From contig NZ_CP041345.1 of NCBI RefSeq assembly GCF_013265555.1, positions 1,534,581 through 1,598,580 on the forward strand: a stretch of 64,000 nucleotides of DNA. Direction: 5' to 3'. This document shows positions 34,581 through 44,505 of this stretch, one piece after another; within the stretch, counting starts at the first letter, position 1; each line of letters opens with the position of its first letter. The notes beneath the pieces are model-generated. The model was not told the DNA's origin and searched no databases. It saw only the letters and a list, made by a program, of their open reading frames with translations. Made by a program: the position numbers and the translations under genes. This stretch comes from Tenuifilum thalassicum (lineage in GTDB: Bacteria; Bacteroidota; Bacteroidia; Bacteroidales; Tenuifilaceae).

Positions 34581-35171
34581 ATGAAAAATAGATTAGTCCC
34601 AATCATAATAGTTTTATTTTTAACGCAGTATACGTTTGCTCAAAGCAATAACCATTTTGATAGGTTTAGCGATAGACTTTTTTATGGTGGTAGCATAGGG
34701 ATAGCAATTGGGAGCAGAATAACTCAAGTTGATATTCTTCCGCAAGCTGGGATTTGGATTTTTCCTCAATGGTCGCTAGGGCTTGGGGGTAGGTATACTT
34801 ATCGCAAAGAACGTTTTAGCCTACTTGAAGGAAATACGAGGCTTGATCCTATTAAGACTACCATTTGGGGTTACTCAGCTTTTACCGATATTCTTCCAAT
34901 TCCCGATTTTAACGAGGCTTTTGGTGTCGATTTACATGGAGGAATATTTTTACATGCCGAATTAGAGAATTTGTATCTCGATAGAAAACTATTTGATTCA
35001 ACATCTGACGAAGGGATGGGTTGGATTAATATGTATATGGTGGGTTTTGGTTGGCGTCAACGTTTAGGACGAAAAGCTGCAGCCAACTTTATGGTTTTGT
35101 GGGATTTAACTGATAACAGGTATTCCCCTTACACATCAAACCCCATACTTCGGTTTTCGTTAACACTATAA
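34581..35171 (+). CDS. Outer-membrane beta-barrel-like protein, function unknown
   Basis: A signal peptide (MKNRLVPIIIVLFLTQYTFAQ) is followed by alternating polar/aromatic strands: YGGSIGIAIGSR, WSLGLGGRYTY, and the end LRFSLTL, which resembles a beta-signal. The length (196 residues) fits a small eight-stranded barrel. It is monocistronic, divergent from the SDR gene and closed by a bidirectional terminator. No specific family is recognised. Confidence 0.7.
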   Translation: MKNRLVPIIIVLFLTQYTFAQSNNHFDRFSDRLFYGGSIGIAIGSRITQVDILPQAGIWIFPQWSLGLGGRYTYRKERFSLLEGNTRLDPIKTTIWGYSAFTDILPIPDFNEAFGVDLHGGIFLHAELENLYLDRKLFDSTSDEGMGWINMYMVGFGWRQRLGRKAAANFMVLWDLTDNRYSPYTSNPILRFSLTL

Positions 35172-35173
35172 AA

Positions 35174-35205
35174 AAAGCCCCATACATTGATGGGGCTATT
35201 TTTTT
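35174..35205. terminator. Bidirectional terminator between barrel protein and cold-shock gene
   Basis: AGCCCCAT (35177-35184) pairs with ATGGGGCT (35190-35197), with an A-run before and a T-run after, so it can serve both convergent genes. Confidence 0.85.
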
Positions 35206-35222
35206 TATGTTAGGAATAGATA

Positions 35223-35423
35223 TTATTCTAACACAACAACATTTACAGCCTGAGGGCCGCGTTTACCATCGGAGATCTCAAAGTCTACGGATTGTCCTTC
35301 ATCTAAACGTTTGAAACCTTCCCTTTGAATACCTGTGTAGTGAACGAAAACATCGTTACCTTCTTCGGTTTGGATGAAACCATATCCTTTAGCTGCATCA
35401 AACCATTTTACTTTACCTTTCAT
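35223..35423 (-). CDS. Cold-shock domain protein (CspA family)
   Basis: This is a 66-residue single OB-fold RNA/DNA-binding protein. Both RNA-binding motifs are present: KGYGFIQ (RNP1) and DVFVHYTGI (RNP2). It probably acts as an RNA chaperone, at cold shock or constitutively. The 204-bp AT-rich region between it and the isomerase gene may contain a long 5' leader, as is common for csp genes, but no specific structure was confirmed. Confidence 0.95.
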   Translation of the reverse strand: MKGKVKWFDAAKGYGFIQTEEGNDVFVHYTGIQREGFKRLDEGQSVDFEISDGKRGPQAVNVVVLE

Positions 35424-35563
35424 GTTACTAATAAAATAAATTGTGAATAAATTAATTTTAAAACATTACAAATATGTAACTATTATTTTAATAACCAACA
35501 GAAATCACAATTTTTTGTTCATTATAGTTTGAAAAATTTTTCTTTTGCGAACAATTAACACAA

Positions 35564-35571
35564 TATCTTTG
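35564..35571 (+). promoter_or_regulatory. Possible -7 element upstream of SlyD-like gene
   Basis: TATCTTTG matches the TAnnTTTG box exactly, 57 bp before the start codon. The nearest TTTG lies 16 nt upstream, shorter than the usual 19-21, so the assignment is tentative. Confidence 0.45.
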
Positions 35572-35627
35572 TTTATACAGAAAGAAAGTATTTTCTTTGA
35601 TAAATAATTATTTTAAAATTAGTACAC

Positions 35628-36122
35628 ATGAATGTTTCAAAAGACACAGTAGTTTCGCTAAGTTATAATCTTAAAGTTGATGGCGAACTAATTGATTCTG
35701 CTCAAGCAGAGAACCCATTAGTTTTTCTTTATGGTCATGGTCAGCTACTACCTTTATTTGAAAACAATATAAAGGATTTAAATGTTGGCGACAATTTTGA
35801 ATTTACAATTCCTGCTGCCGACGGATATGGCGAAGTTAATCAGCAAGCTATAGTTGAGTTACCCAAGGATATATTTGTTGTTGATGGAGAACTTCAAGAA
35901 GACCTTTTGGTTATTGGAAACCGTATTCCTATGCGTGATTCTGAAGGCAATGCTCTTGATGGAACTGTTGTTGAAGTTAAGGAGAGTGCAGTTGTAATGG
36001 ATTTCAATCACCCACTTGCTGGTAAAGATTTACACTTTACTGGTAAGATTGAAAACATTCGCGAAGCAACACCTGAAGAGATTAGCCACGGTCATGTTCA
36101 CGGACAAGGAAATGCTCACTAG
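35628..36122 (+). CDS. FKBP-type peptidyl-prolyl isomerase, SlyD-like
   Basis: It catalyses proline cis-trans isomerisation and acts as a folding chaperone in the cytoplasm. The 164-residue protein has the SlyD layout: split FKBP domain (VSLSYNLKVDGELIDS, LVFLYGHGQLLPLFE, DFNHPLAGKDLHF) with an inserted IF domain (residues ~75-125), and a short His-rich tail (HGHVHGQGNAH) that could bind nickel or zinc. No signal peptide is seen. Confidence 0.92.
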   Translation: MNVSKDTVVSLSYNLKVDGELIDSAQAENPLVFLYGHGQLLPLFENNIKDLNVGDNFEFTIPAADGYGEVNQQAIVELPKDIFVVDGELQEDLLVIGNRIPMRDSEGNALDGTVVEVKESAVVMDFNHPLAGKDLHFTGKIENIREATPEEISHGHVHGQGNAH

Positions 36123-36150
36123 TATGTTTTAGAATTTAATATTGTTTTAT

Positions 36151-36180
36151 AAAGGGGTGATTTTTCACCCCTTTTCTTTT
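36151..36180 (+). terminator. Terminator after SlyD-like gene
   Basis: AAAGGGGTGA (36151-36160) pairs with TCACCCCTTT (36165-36174) and is followed by T-rich TCTTTT. It overlaps an open frame starting at 36142, which supports moving that gene's start to 36235. Confidence 0.85.
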
Positions 36181-36234
36181 ATTATTAGTCAACTTTTTCA
36201 TACATTAGCACATGTTACTAAACTTTTAAAAGCT

Positions 36235-36762
36235 ATGAGAAGTAAATATTTGGCTGCGGTACTATTGTTTTCAGCTGTGCTTATTAGTTGTAATGGAAGT
36301 AAAGATGATGATGAAAACTTGAATATTATTACATTCGGCGATAATCAGTTTTCCCTATACCGGGGTTTCTATACCAAGTTAGATACCTTGCTTAGTACTG
36401 GCGCAACGCCTTTTATTATTAATCTTCTAGGTGAAGGTGTTACTATAAATAGCGAAACAGATCAAGTTACAGGGACAGGATCGTTGATCAGAGCATATTT
36501 TTACTCCGATAACAATATTCAAGTAAGCAATGGCCTCTATACCATTGACCCATTCAATAAGAAAGAAACGAATGGTGTAGATTCCTGTGTTATTTACTAC
36601 AACTACAATTTTGAAGTTGATACTGGGGCTGTTTATACTATATATGCTGGTACATTTAATGTTTATAACCTAGGTAGAATAATGAGCTATAAAATTGATG
36701 TACAAACAAAAGATCTCACTCATTTTACTGGGGAGTTTCAAGGAACCATGGATCAACTCTAA
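36235..36762 (+). CDS. Lipoprotein of unknown function (175 aa)
   Basis: The start is ATG 36235 because it places a standard lipobox (LLFSAVLISC) at the N-terminus and lies beyond the preceding terminator. The mature protein begins with an acidic linker (NGSKDDDEN), then a predicted beta-rich domain with repeated short strands (FGDNQFSLYRGFY, GSLIRAYFYSDN, GVDSCVIYYNYNFEVDTG). It is probably anchored to the cell envelope. No family is recognised and no obvious partner lies adjacent. Confidence 0.75.
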   Translation: MRSKYLAAVLLFSAVLISCNGSKDDDENLNIITFGDNQFSLYRGFYTKLDTLLSTGATPFIINLLGEGVTINSETDQVTGTGSLIRAYFYSDNNIQVSNGLYTIDPFNKKETNGVDSCVIYYNYNFEVDTGAVYTIYAGTFNVYNLGRIMSYKIDVQTKDLTHFTGEFQGTMDQL

Positions 36763-36842
36763 TCATTTCTTACGAATTTATATATAGCTGAATTACCCTT
36801 ATTTCTGTTTTAATAACCTGATTTAATCTATTAATTAGTGTC

Positions 36843-38129
36843 ATGAGTCGTAAAATCCCATTATATGCCAAGATTTTAATTGGTATGGCTTTTGGCTTGT
36901 TATTTGGTTTTTTGGTTGTTTTACTTGGGTTAAATCAATTTGCCAGTGATTATATCAAACCTTTTGGTGTAATTTTCTTAAACCTACTAAAGTTAATAGC
37001 TATGCCATTGATTTTTGCATCATTGGTAAGTGGGATTGGTGGTTTAAAAGATATTTCAAGTCTCTCTAAATTAGGGTTAAAAACCGTTTCTTTATACATT
37101 GTAACTACCATAATTGCTGTTTCAATTGGGCTAACAATGGTTAGCATTATTAGCCCGGGTAGCTACTTAAGCCAAGAAAAAAAAGCAGAGTATTTGCAAC
37201 GCTTTTCCAACGATATCACTGAAAAACAAAAGGTTGCCGAAAGTCTTTCAGATAACTCGCCACTACAGTTTTTGGTTGATATTGTACCTGAGAATGTTGT
37301 AGAGGCAGCATCTAATAACACTTCAATGTTGCAGGTAATTTTCTTTGCAATATTATTTGGTGTCGCATTAATTCTTGCACCTAAATCGAAAGTTAGAATT
37401 GTAAAAGATTTTGTTGATGGTTTAAATGAAGTAATACTTAAAATTGTTGATATAATCATGCATACAGCACCCTTCGGTGTTTTTGCTTTAATGGTTTCGT
37501 TATTAGTTGATTTTGTTGGTGATGATTTATCTGCATCGGCTCAACTATTTGGGTCGCTTGGTTTATACGCACTAACTGTTGTTTTGGGCCTTGCGTTAAT
37601 TGCTGGTATTATATACCCAACCTTTCTGAAGTTCTATGCTGGCATTAGCTTTAAAAAGTTTTACAGGGCCATATTCCCGGCGCAGCTGGTTGCTTTCTCT
37701 ACCAGCTCAAGCGCTGCTACGTTACCTGTTACAATGGAACAGGTAGAAAATGAGCTTAATGTCCCCAACGAAGTTTCAAGTTTTGTTCTACCCATTGGGG
37801 TAACTATTAATATGGATGGAACCAGCCTGTATCAAGCAGTTGCTACCGTTTTTATAGCTGAGGTTTTTGGTGTTGAGCTAACTTTTGTTCAGCTACTTAC
37901 AATTCTTATTACCGCTACTTTGGCTTCGATTGGTTCTGCTGGCGTACCTGGAGCAGGTATCGTTATGCTTATCATTGTTCTTAACTCAGTTGGGCTACCA
38001 GTTGAAGGATTGGCATTAATCCTTGCAATTGATAGGCCTTTGGATATGCTTCGTACATCCCTAAATGTAACTGGCGATTCAATGATTGCAACAGTAGTTG
38101 CTAAAAGCGAAGGGATGTTAGGGAAATAA
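36843..38129 (+). CDS. Dicarboxylate/amino acid:cation symporter (SDF family)
   Basis: This 428-residue inner-membrane protein has the DctA/GltP fold: several N-terminal helices, the serine-rich loop FSTSSSAATLPVT and the substrate motif INMDGTSLYQAVA followed by AQ-type helix and DRPLDMLRTSLNVTGD. It imports glutamate, aspartate or C4-dicarboxylates with Na+ or H+. The ion and substrate cannot be decided from motifs alone. It appears monocistronic. Confidence 0.93.
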   Translation: MSRKIPLYAKILIGMAFGLLFGFLVVLLGLNQFASDYIKPFGVIFLNLLKLIAMPLIFASLVSGIGGLKDISSLSKLGLKTVSLYIVTTIIAVSIGLTMVSIISPGSYLSQEKKAEYLQRFSNDITEKQKVAESLSDNSPLQFLVDIVPENVVEAASNNTSMLQVIFFAILFGVALILAPKSKVRIVKDFVDGLNEVILKIVDIIMHTAPFGVFALMVSLLVDFVGDDLSASAQLFGSLGLYALTVVLGLALIAGIIYPTFLKFYAGISFKKFYRAIFPAQLVAFSTSSSAATLPVTMEQVENELNVPNEVSSFVLPIGVTINMDGTSLYQAVATVFIAEVFGVELTFVQLLTILITATLASIGSAGVPGAGIVMLIIVLNSVGLPVEGLALILAIDRPLDMLRTSLNVTGDSMIATVVAKSEGMLGK

Positions 38130-38212
38130 AATTTCATTTATCCACGATTTTATTTATTTCCTCTATAATAAATTCCTTTTTTTTTACTATTTTAGGCTAT
38201 TATTTGATAGCC

Positions 38213-38848
38213 ATGGATAATTTATTTAGAAAAAATCAAGCAGAACTGTTAAAGCAGCTAGGATTTGAATCTAGAACATTATTGAATGGTATCACAGGGC
38301 CTATTCAGCTTATGCGTTCAATTAGTACAGACCCTAATCTGCTTGATGTTTTGCATATTCTTGAACTAAGTACCATTCGCTTTGAAAAATTTTCCCTGCG
38401 ATCTCAAATCCTTGCCGATTTATTAGTTCAGTCTAACGAGGTTAAAACCGAAGAGTTTGATCTTTCCGATTTACTAAAACATGCTGTTCTTGAACTGAAC
38501 GATTTTTTGAACTTCTATTCTGTAAAAGTTGATATTGAAAATAAGCTTCCTTCAATCATTGTTAATGCTTCAAAAGATTTGTTTTTTCAATCGCTGTTGA
38601 TAATTTTTGAGCAATTCATGGAACTGCTTGAAGCAGGAGCTGTGATTAAAGTTCAAAAGACAACCGATTCAACGAAAATTGAAATTTCAGCCCGTGATAA
38701 CGGTTTTTTATTCAATAAGTTTAATTTCGATACGGATGAACTTCCTAGCGATATCGACCTAGCATTGCTTGTAGAATGTTTCAACAGGTTTAGAATAGGT
38801 TTTAATGTCCAAGCAAAGGATAATCAATCTTATGTCTTAATTGGTTAA
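38213..38848 (+). CDS. Histidine-kinase-like protein lacking phosphoacceptor His
   Basis: The start is ATG 38213 (MDNLFRKN). The N-terminal helix GFESRTLLNGITGPIQLM aligns with the HisKA box SHELRTPLNGI, but His is replaced by Phe (F18) and Pro by Leu. A dimerisation-like region and a divergent ATPase-like tail (residues ~105-210, SARDNGFLFNKF) follow, with weak N- and G-boxes. It probably cannot autophosphorylate. It ends 15 nt before the large ABC ATPase-permease gene, suggesting co-expression and a structural or regulatory role for that transporter. Confidence 0.65.
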   Translation: MDNLFRKNQAELLKQLGFESRTLLNGITGPIQLMRSISTDPNLLDVLHILELSTIRFEKFSLRSQILADLLVQSNEVKTEEFDLSDLLKHAVLELNDFLNFYSVKVDIENKLPSIIVNASKDLFFQSLLIIFEQFMELLEAGAVIKVQKTTDSTKIEISARDNGFLFNKFNFDTDELPSDIDLALLVECFNRFRIGFNVQAKDNQSYVLIG

Positions 38849-38863
38849 ATTTGGCAAGGCTTT

Positions 38864-41826
38864 ATGAATGAACTTCTTGTAAATTCTCACATTCAACTTT
38901 TTGCACATATCACTCTTCAGAGCGATAAAGCTGTTCAACATCTTGCCGAGATTTACACCGAAGTACTCTTCACTCGCATTTTAAATGCAAAAATTGGGAA
39001 AGAGCAAAAAATAAAGCTACGAAATTTAATAAGCGAAAAGAAAAAAGAAGAAAACCTTTTTGAAATCGGACCAATTTGCTCCAACCTCAATAAAAATACT
39101 TCCATACAGCAACGGCTTTTGCTTTTAATCAATCTTTTAGAGTTTGGTCTGTTTGTTCAAAAAAATGCTATTCTTCTTTCAAAATCCGATAGCTTGTTTG
39201 CACTTATTCAGGATATATCTGACTATTTAAATATACCCAAATCAAATTTTAACCTAATAAATAGCTTTGTTTCAGGAAAGCTATATGAAATTCAAAACCG
39301 AACCAACATTTTAGTAGTAAAATCGCAAAATCCTAACCTAAACGGCACCCATTTTATTAAAAATGAGCTTATTAATGGGTACTTCGTTTTTGTTTATCTG
39401 TCTAACATTCAGGTAATATTTTTTAGGTATTTTGGCGATGAGCATCTTACCCACAATTCAAAAAACATTCAACCAAATTCCATATATTCATTTCAGAGCG
39501 GTTCCGTAATATCGTTAAATGGAAAGCCAATAATTTATTTTAGCGATATAATCTCAAAATTTAAAGGGCTTTCAGATAAGGATGCCGTTATACTTAATGT
39601 GAAGAATGTTGAATTTACCTATCCAAAATCAAAATTTGGAATACATAATCTTTCGTTTTCAGCAAAATCAGGTGAACTTATTGGGGTTATGGGTGGAAGC
39701 GGGGTGGGAAAGTCAACACTATTCAATATACTAAATGGTTCTTTTGAACCAAACAAGGGGTCCATTTCGTTGAATGGGGTGAACTACACCGATGAGCTGG
39801 ATAAAATCCAACAGCTAATTGGTTTTGTTCCCCAGGACGACTCACTATTTGAGAACCTTACAGTTTATGAGAATTTATTCTACACCGCTCAGCTTGCAAT
39901 TGGAAATATTAGCTCAGACCAAACCAATGAAATAGTTAATGCCCGTTTATCAGAATTTGGTTTATATGCAATTAAAGACCTCAAGGTTGGGAGTTCCTTA
40001 TCTCGTAACATTAGTGGAGGGCAGCGTAAAAGGTTAAACATTGTTACAGAGATTATTCGAGAGCCCAAAATCCTTTTGGTTGATGAACCAACCTCAGGCC
40101 TTTCATCCGCCGACTCGCTTAGGGTTATGTCTTTGCTTAAAGAACAAGCACTTACTGGGCGTTTGGTAGTTGTAAATATACATCAACCTTCGTCGGAAAT
40201 ATATAGGCTTTTTGATAAAATCTTAGTGCTCGACGAGGGGGGCTTCATGGTGTTCTATGGTAATCCACTTGAGGCAGTAAGGTATTTTAAAACTCAAGCA
40301 AAAAGAATAGATGCCGACGAGGTAGAATGTAGCACCTGTCACAACATTAAATCCGATGAGATTTTTGATATAATTGCAGAGAAAAAGGTTGATGAACTTG
40401 GACAAATAACCGAAGTCAGAAAAGTTAAACCTGTTGATTGGAGTTCAAGATTCAAACCTAAAGATATAGAGATTGAAACTACAAAAGAACTACCCAAAAT
40501 AAGCTCATCAAAGGCATCTATTTTTAAACAGTTAAGAGTTTTTCTTACCAGATTGACCTTGACCAAGTTACGCGATGTGGAGTTCTTCATATTTGCATTT
40601 GTTATACCCGTACTTTTAGCCACAGTTATAGCCCTTTTTAGTAAGTACACGACACCTACCGAGACAGGTGATTACGTTTATGTTTTTTACGAAAATTACA
40701 ACATCCCAATATTCTTTCTCACTAGCATAATATCATGCATGTTCCTCGGGATGATTGTTACCTCCGATAGCATCATTAAGGATGCCAATGTAAATAAAAG
40801 GGAGGCTTTTCTTTTCCTCAGCCGAAAAGCATACTATAACTCCAAGGTAGTTTTCTATTTCGGTTTAACCATAATTCAAACGCTAATTTATACTGGTATA
40901 TCAGTATTAATACTTCAAATAAAGGGGATGTTTCTTGAAATTTGGCTTGTAATGCTGTTAATGGGATTCTTTGGAAATATTGCAGGATTAATTGTTTCAA
41001 CCATTTTCAAATCGCTATCAGCCGCATATCTTATTGTCCCATTCCTTGTTATTCCACAAATAATTCTCAGCGGAATAACCATCCCATTTGAACGTATGAA
41101 TAATTACCTTTCGCACCCTGAGTATGTTCCTGTTATTGGTCTAGTTTCTCCATCGATGTGGGGTATGGAAGCCTTGCTAGTATATCAATATCAAAACAAT
41201 GAGTATGAAAAGAACTTTTTTGCTATAGATTTTATTGAAAGCCAGGCTAGAATTCAATCACAGTACTTAATCCCAAAGCTGTTTCAGCTTATTAATAAGT
41301 TTAATGATGTAGATGACAATAGTAAAAAAAGATACCTAAAACTTATTAAGAATGGTTGTGCACAGCTAGATATTAAATTGGATGACTTATCCACATCAAA
41401 GGAACAAAAAAAATTAATAGTTGAGCTAAAAGATTTACAGAAGGTTAAGCAGAAGAACTATTCGTTAGCGTTAAGAAAAAAGGATATGATATACACCTCA
41501 CTTATTAAAAAGTACGGAAATAACGAAAATGTTCTTGCGCTTAAAAATACCTATACTAACAAAGGGGTTGAAGATTTAACCCTAGCCAGAAAAAATATAA
41601 CTGCTATTAAAATTGTTGAGGATCGAATTGTTCAAACTATCGACCCTATTTTTAAAATTCCAACAAGTAAATGGGGAGGGCTCATTTTCTTGCACCCTAT
41701 AAGAAACTCGGTAATAATCTTTTCAATACCTTTCAATTCAACACAGCCATTCTTTTTATATTCCTTACTGCAATTTATTTTCTGCTGATATTTGATATCT
41801 TCCCTAAAGCTATCAAAAAGAAATGA
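38864..41826 (+). CDS. ABCG-like ATPase-permease fusion, frameshifted at C-terminus
   Basis: An unassigned N-terminal helical domain (~1-230) precedes an ABC ATPase (Walker A GGSGVGKST ~274-284, signature ISGGQRKRLNIV, LLVDEPTSGLSSAD) and an ABC2-type membrane domain (five helices at ~570-780). A helical region of ~170 residues separates them from the end. The literal frame stops at 41788 with an odd tail. One extra G in the G4 run at 41673-41676 restores GRAHFLAPYKKLGNN and the missing sixth helix (ILFIFLTAIYFLLIFDIF), ending at 41826. The layout resembles large Bacteroidota ABCG-type exporters. The frameshift may be real or a base-calling error. Confidence 0.8.
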
Positions 41827-41837
41827 AAAGCTTTTAG

Positions 41838-43034
41838 GCTGTGAAAGTTCAATTAGTAAATGCGAAAAAATTCTTGAATGATGATGATGATGGTCTGTTG
41901 ATAATCGGAAATAACTTTTAGCAAAGCGTTAAAAAAGTTATTCTGATTATCAATAGGCAACGACAAGAAAAGAATTTAAATTAAAGAAAGAGAGAAAAAC
42001 TAAAAAGTATTTTCTCTCTTAATGCAAATGTTCGACCTTTGTTTTCGCCAAAAAAAAATACGGATGAAGCATTTGACATTGGAGCAAAGATACGCATTAA
42101 AAGCGTATTTGGATTGCGGGAAAACAAAAAGTGCAATAGCCAGGGCTTTAAAAGTTCACAAGAGCACTAATTATCGTGAAATAAGTCGCAATAGTAGCAA
42201 GCGAGGTGCTTATAATCCTGATTCTGCTAACGAGTTAGCGGAAGAGAGGAAAGAGCGTTTCTGTCAGAATCGCAGGTTTGATACAAGCATGCAAGTAAAG
42301 ATAGACAATTGGATAAAAGAAGAGCAGTGGTCGCCAGAGCAAATAAAGGGACATTGTGATAGAAATGGGATTGAAATGGTATCTCATGAAAGAATATACC
42401 AGTACATAAGGGCAGATAAACAGGCCGGAGGAGAGCTGCATAAGCATATGCGGCATAAGCTAAAACACCGCAATCGCCCTGTTGGAGGGAAGCATGTGGT
42501 TATAAGAAACAAGGTTTCCATTGACGATAGGCCTGCTGTAATAAACAACAAGGAGCGTTTTGGTGATTGGGAGATTGACCTAATTGTTGGGAGGAATAAT
42601 AAAGGAGCAATGGTAACTTTAGTTGAAAGAAAAACATCAATGATTTTAATAAGGAAATTGGAGGATGGTAAAGATGCAGATGGACTTGCTAATACCGTAA
42701 TTAGAATGCTACTGCCCTATAAGAACAGCGTAAAATCAATAACCAGTGATAACGGTTCCGAATTTGCCAGACATGAAAAAATAGCGAAAAAATTGCAGGC
42801 TGACTTTTACTTCGCTCATCCATATTCTTCTTGGGAAAGGGGATTAAGTGAGTACTCTAATAAATTAATAAGACAGTACATCCCTAAAAAATCAAATTTT
42901 GATACCTTTGATTCAGATTTTGTGAAACAGGTACAACATAAAATAAACAGAAGACCAAGGAAGAATTTGCATTTTAGTACTCCAAAAACAGAGTTCTTTA
43001 ATTGTGTCGCATTTGCTTGTTGAATTTACGCTGT
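41838..43034 (+). mobile_element. Complete IS30-family insertion sequence with 5-bp target duplication
   Basis: The element body is 41843-43029, with imperfect ~30-bp inverted repeats: GAAAGTTCAATTAGTAAATG on the left, and GTAAATTCAACAAGCAAATG on the right read inward. The 5-bp sequence GCTGT flanks both sides (41838-41842 and 43030-43034). Most IS30 relatives make 2-3 bp duplications, so 5 bp may be chance extension or a subgroup trait. It lies 12 bp after the ABC gene and disrupts no gene. Its left 305 bp equals the partial copy at the window start. Confidence 0.88.
42064..43023 (+). CDS. IS30-family transposase (319 aa)
   Basis: The start is ATG 42064 (MKHLTLEQRY), the family norm; a longer frame begins at 42022. 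The N-terminal HTH is LTLEQRYALKAYLDCGKTKSAIARAL with VHKSTNYREISRN. The DDE core shows GDWEIDLIVG (first Asp), TSDNGSEF (second Asp) and WERGLSEYSNKLIRQY (catalytic Glu). The length is normal and no interruption is seen, so the element may be active. Confidence 0.93.
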   Translation: MKHLTLEQRYALKAYLDCGKTKSAIARALKVHKSTNYREISRNSSKRGAYNPDSANELAEERKERFCQNRRFDTSMQVKIDNWIKEEQWSPEQIKGHCDRNGIEMVSHERIYQYIRADKQAGGELHKHMRHKLKHRNRPVGGKHVVIRNKVSIDDRPAVINNKERFGDWEIDLIVGRNNKGAMVTLVERKTSMILIRKLEDGKDADGLANTVIRMLLPYKNSVKSITSDNGSEFARHEKIAKKLQADFYFAHPYSSWERGLSEYSNKLIRQYIPKKSNFDTFDSDFVKQVQHKINRRPRKNLHFSTPKTEFFNCVAFAC

Positions 43035-43115
43035 ACTAAAAAACATAAAACATTTGCATATTAAATGTAAAGGGTTTAAATTCGGGGTTAATCAAATTAC
43101 TTAAAAAAATAGCCT

Positions 43116-44009
43116 ATGAAGCGTTTTCAGAGTTTCTTTTTAGCTGTAATGCTATTACTACCGGCATTATTTGTATCGTGTTCAGGTTGCAAAACAAACA
43201 AGCAGGAAATTACCGATACTGTTCTTACAGAAGATACCCTTTCTGAAATCGAAATGGATATAATGCTTCCAACTCCTTCAGAGGTTTTAAGCATTGTATT
43301 GACTACTGGTATAAAGTATTCAGATGACTACATGGCACCTTTAGGGGTTGAAAAGAAAACGGAAATGATAAAGCATAAAGCTTTAATCCTAGGTGTATAC
43401 TTTGCCGATTTTGCTTATGCAAATTATTTTAACCAACGCAGCGCATCATCGGAGTATTTTAAGGCAGTACAGGACTTATCGGCTAATTTGGGAATAGGTT
43501 CAATCCTTAACGATGCTTATTTCAAACGTTTTGATGCAAATCTTAACAACCCCGATTCCTTAGATGCCATTTTTGAGGATTTTTCAGAAAATGCCTATAA
43601 TACAATAATTGAATCTGGCAACAATGAGCTCCTATCCATGATTGGTATTGGTGCTGCAATTGAGGTGCTTAACATTGGAATTAATTCCATCGAAAATGCG
43701 GTTAACCCCGACGAGGCTATTCAATCAGTAGTTGATCAAAGCGCCGTATTCGATAACTATTACTCTAACTTTATGGCTTATAATGCCGATAAGCCAGAGT
43801 TTAAAGAGCTGACAAAAGATATTTCAGAAATCTTTGATTTCTTTAAGGAAAAATTAGTGCAAGCTAATGATGAAGTAGTTGTAAAGGATAGTGAAAACCA
43901 CTTCACTATCTCGGGAGGTAGTACTCAAAAACTGAACAAAACCGATTTGGCACACCTTCGTGCTATGGTTCTTGATGTTAGAAAGAAGCTTATTGAACTT
44001 AAGTATTAA
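43116..44009 (+). CDS. Lipoprotein of unknown function (297 aa)
   Basis: A signal with lipobox (LLPALFVSC) anchors this protein to the envelope. After a threonine/acidic linker it is mainly alpha-helical (residues ~55-295) with few cysteines. No domain is recognised, though the general pattern recalls helical surface or periplasmic lipoproteins of Bacteroidota. It is first in a plus-strand run with two other exported proteins. Confidence 0.78.
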   Translation: MKRFQSFFLAVMLLLPALFVSCSGCKTNKQEITDTVLTEDTLSEIEMDIMLPTPSEVLSIVLTTGIKYSDDYMAPLGVEKKTEMIKHKALILGVYFADFAYANYFNQRSASSEYFKAVQDLSANLGIGSILNDAYFKRFDANLNNPDSLDAIFEDFSENAYNTIIESGNNELLSMIGIGAAIEVLNIGINSIENAVNPDEAIQSVVDQSAVFDNYYSNFMAYNADKPEFKELTKDISEIFDFFKEKLVQANDEVVVKDSENHFTISGGSTQKLNKTDLAHLRAMVLDVRKKLIELKY

Positions 44010-44026
44010 CCTTAAATCTGCAAGTT

Positions 44027-44491
44027 ATGTTAAAGCGCATATTTCTTTTAGTAACTTTTTCATTAGCTGCTTATTTTTCTGCTAACGCCCAATGTACAGG
44101 ATTCCATAAATTAAGAGAATGTACACCACCTGATATTAACGGTTTTAGACCATTTGGCCAATCACGCAGCCGTATGGTAGAAGCAAAAAAGACTTTTAAA
44201 TATAAAGTTGTTCTTTACGGTGGATACGATTATAAAATTGGCATTTGTACTGAAAGAGGATATTATCCTATCCAGTTTAGAATTATTAATGGTAAGGATA
44301 ATAGTGTATTCTACGATAATGCTGATGATGATTATATTGAAAACGTTGGATTCACAGTTGAGGAGACAAAAAATGTAATTTTTGAAATAACAATCCTGGC
44401 TAGTAAAAAAGAGTTTACTGATGCTGCAGATGCTCGTGTTTGTGCTGGTGTATCGATATATTGGAGGAGAGTACCTAAAACTGGTTTTTAA
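44027..44491 (+). CDS. Exported protein of unknown function (154 aa)
   Basis: A signal peptide (LLVTFSLAAYFSANAQ) precedes a compact mature domain with four cysteines (CTGF, RECTPP, GICTERG, RVCAG), likely two disulfides, and predicted beta strands. It lies 17 nt after the lipoprotein gene and 14 nt before the OmpA-like protein gene, so the three are probably cotranscribed. Function not recognised. Confidence 0.78.
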   Translation: MLKRIFLLVTFSLAAYFSANAQCTGFHKLRECTPPDINGFRPFGQSRSRMVEAKKTFKYKVVLYGGYDYKIGICTERGYYPIQFRIINGKDNSVFYDNADDDYIENVGFTVEETKNVIFEITILASKKEFTDAADARVCAGVSIYWRRVPKTGF

Positions 44492-44505
44492 TCGGCTTTT
44501 TACTA

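Noticed and set aside
36142..36234. Longer N-terminus for the lipoprotein gene
   Set aside because: The first codons lie inside the SlyD-gene terminator; ATG 36235 gives a proper lipoprotein signal.
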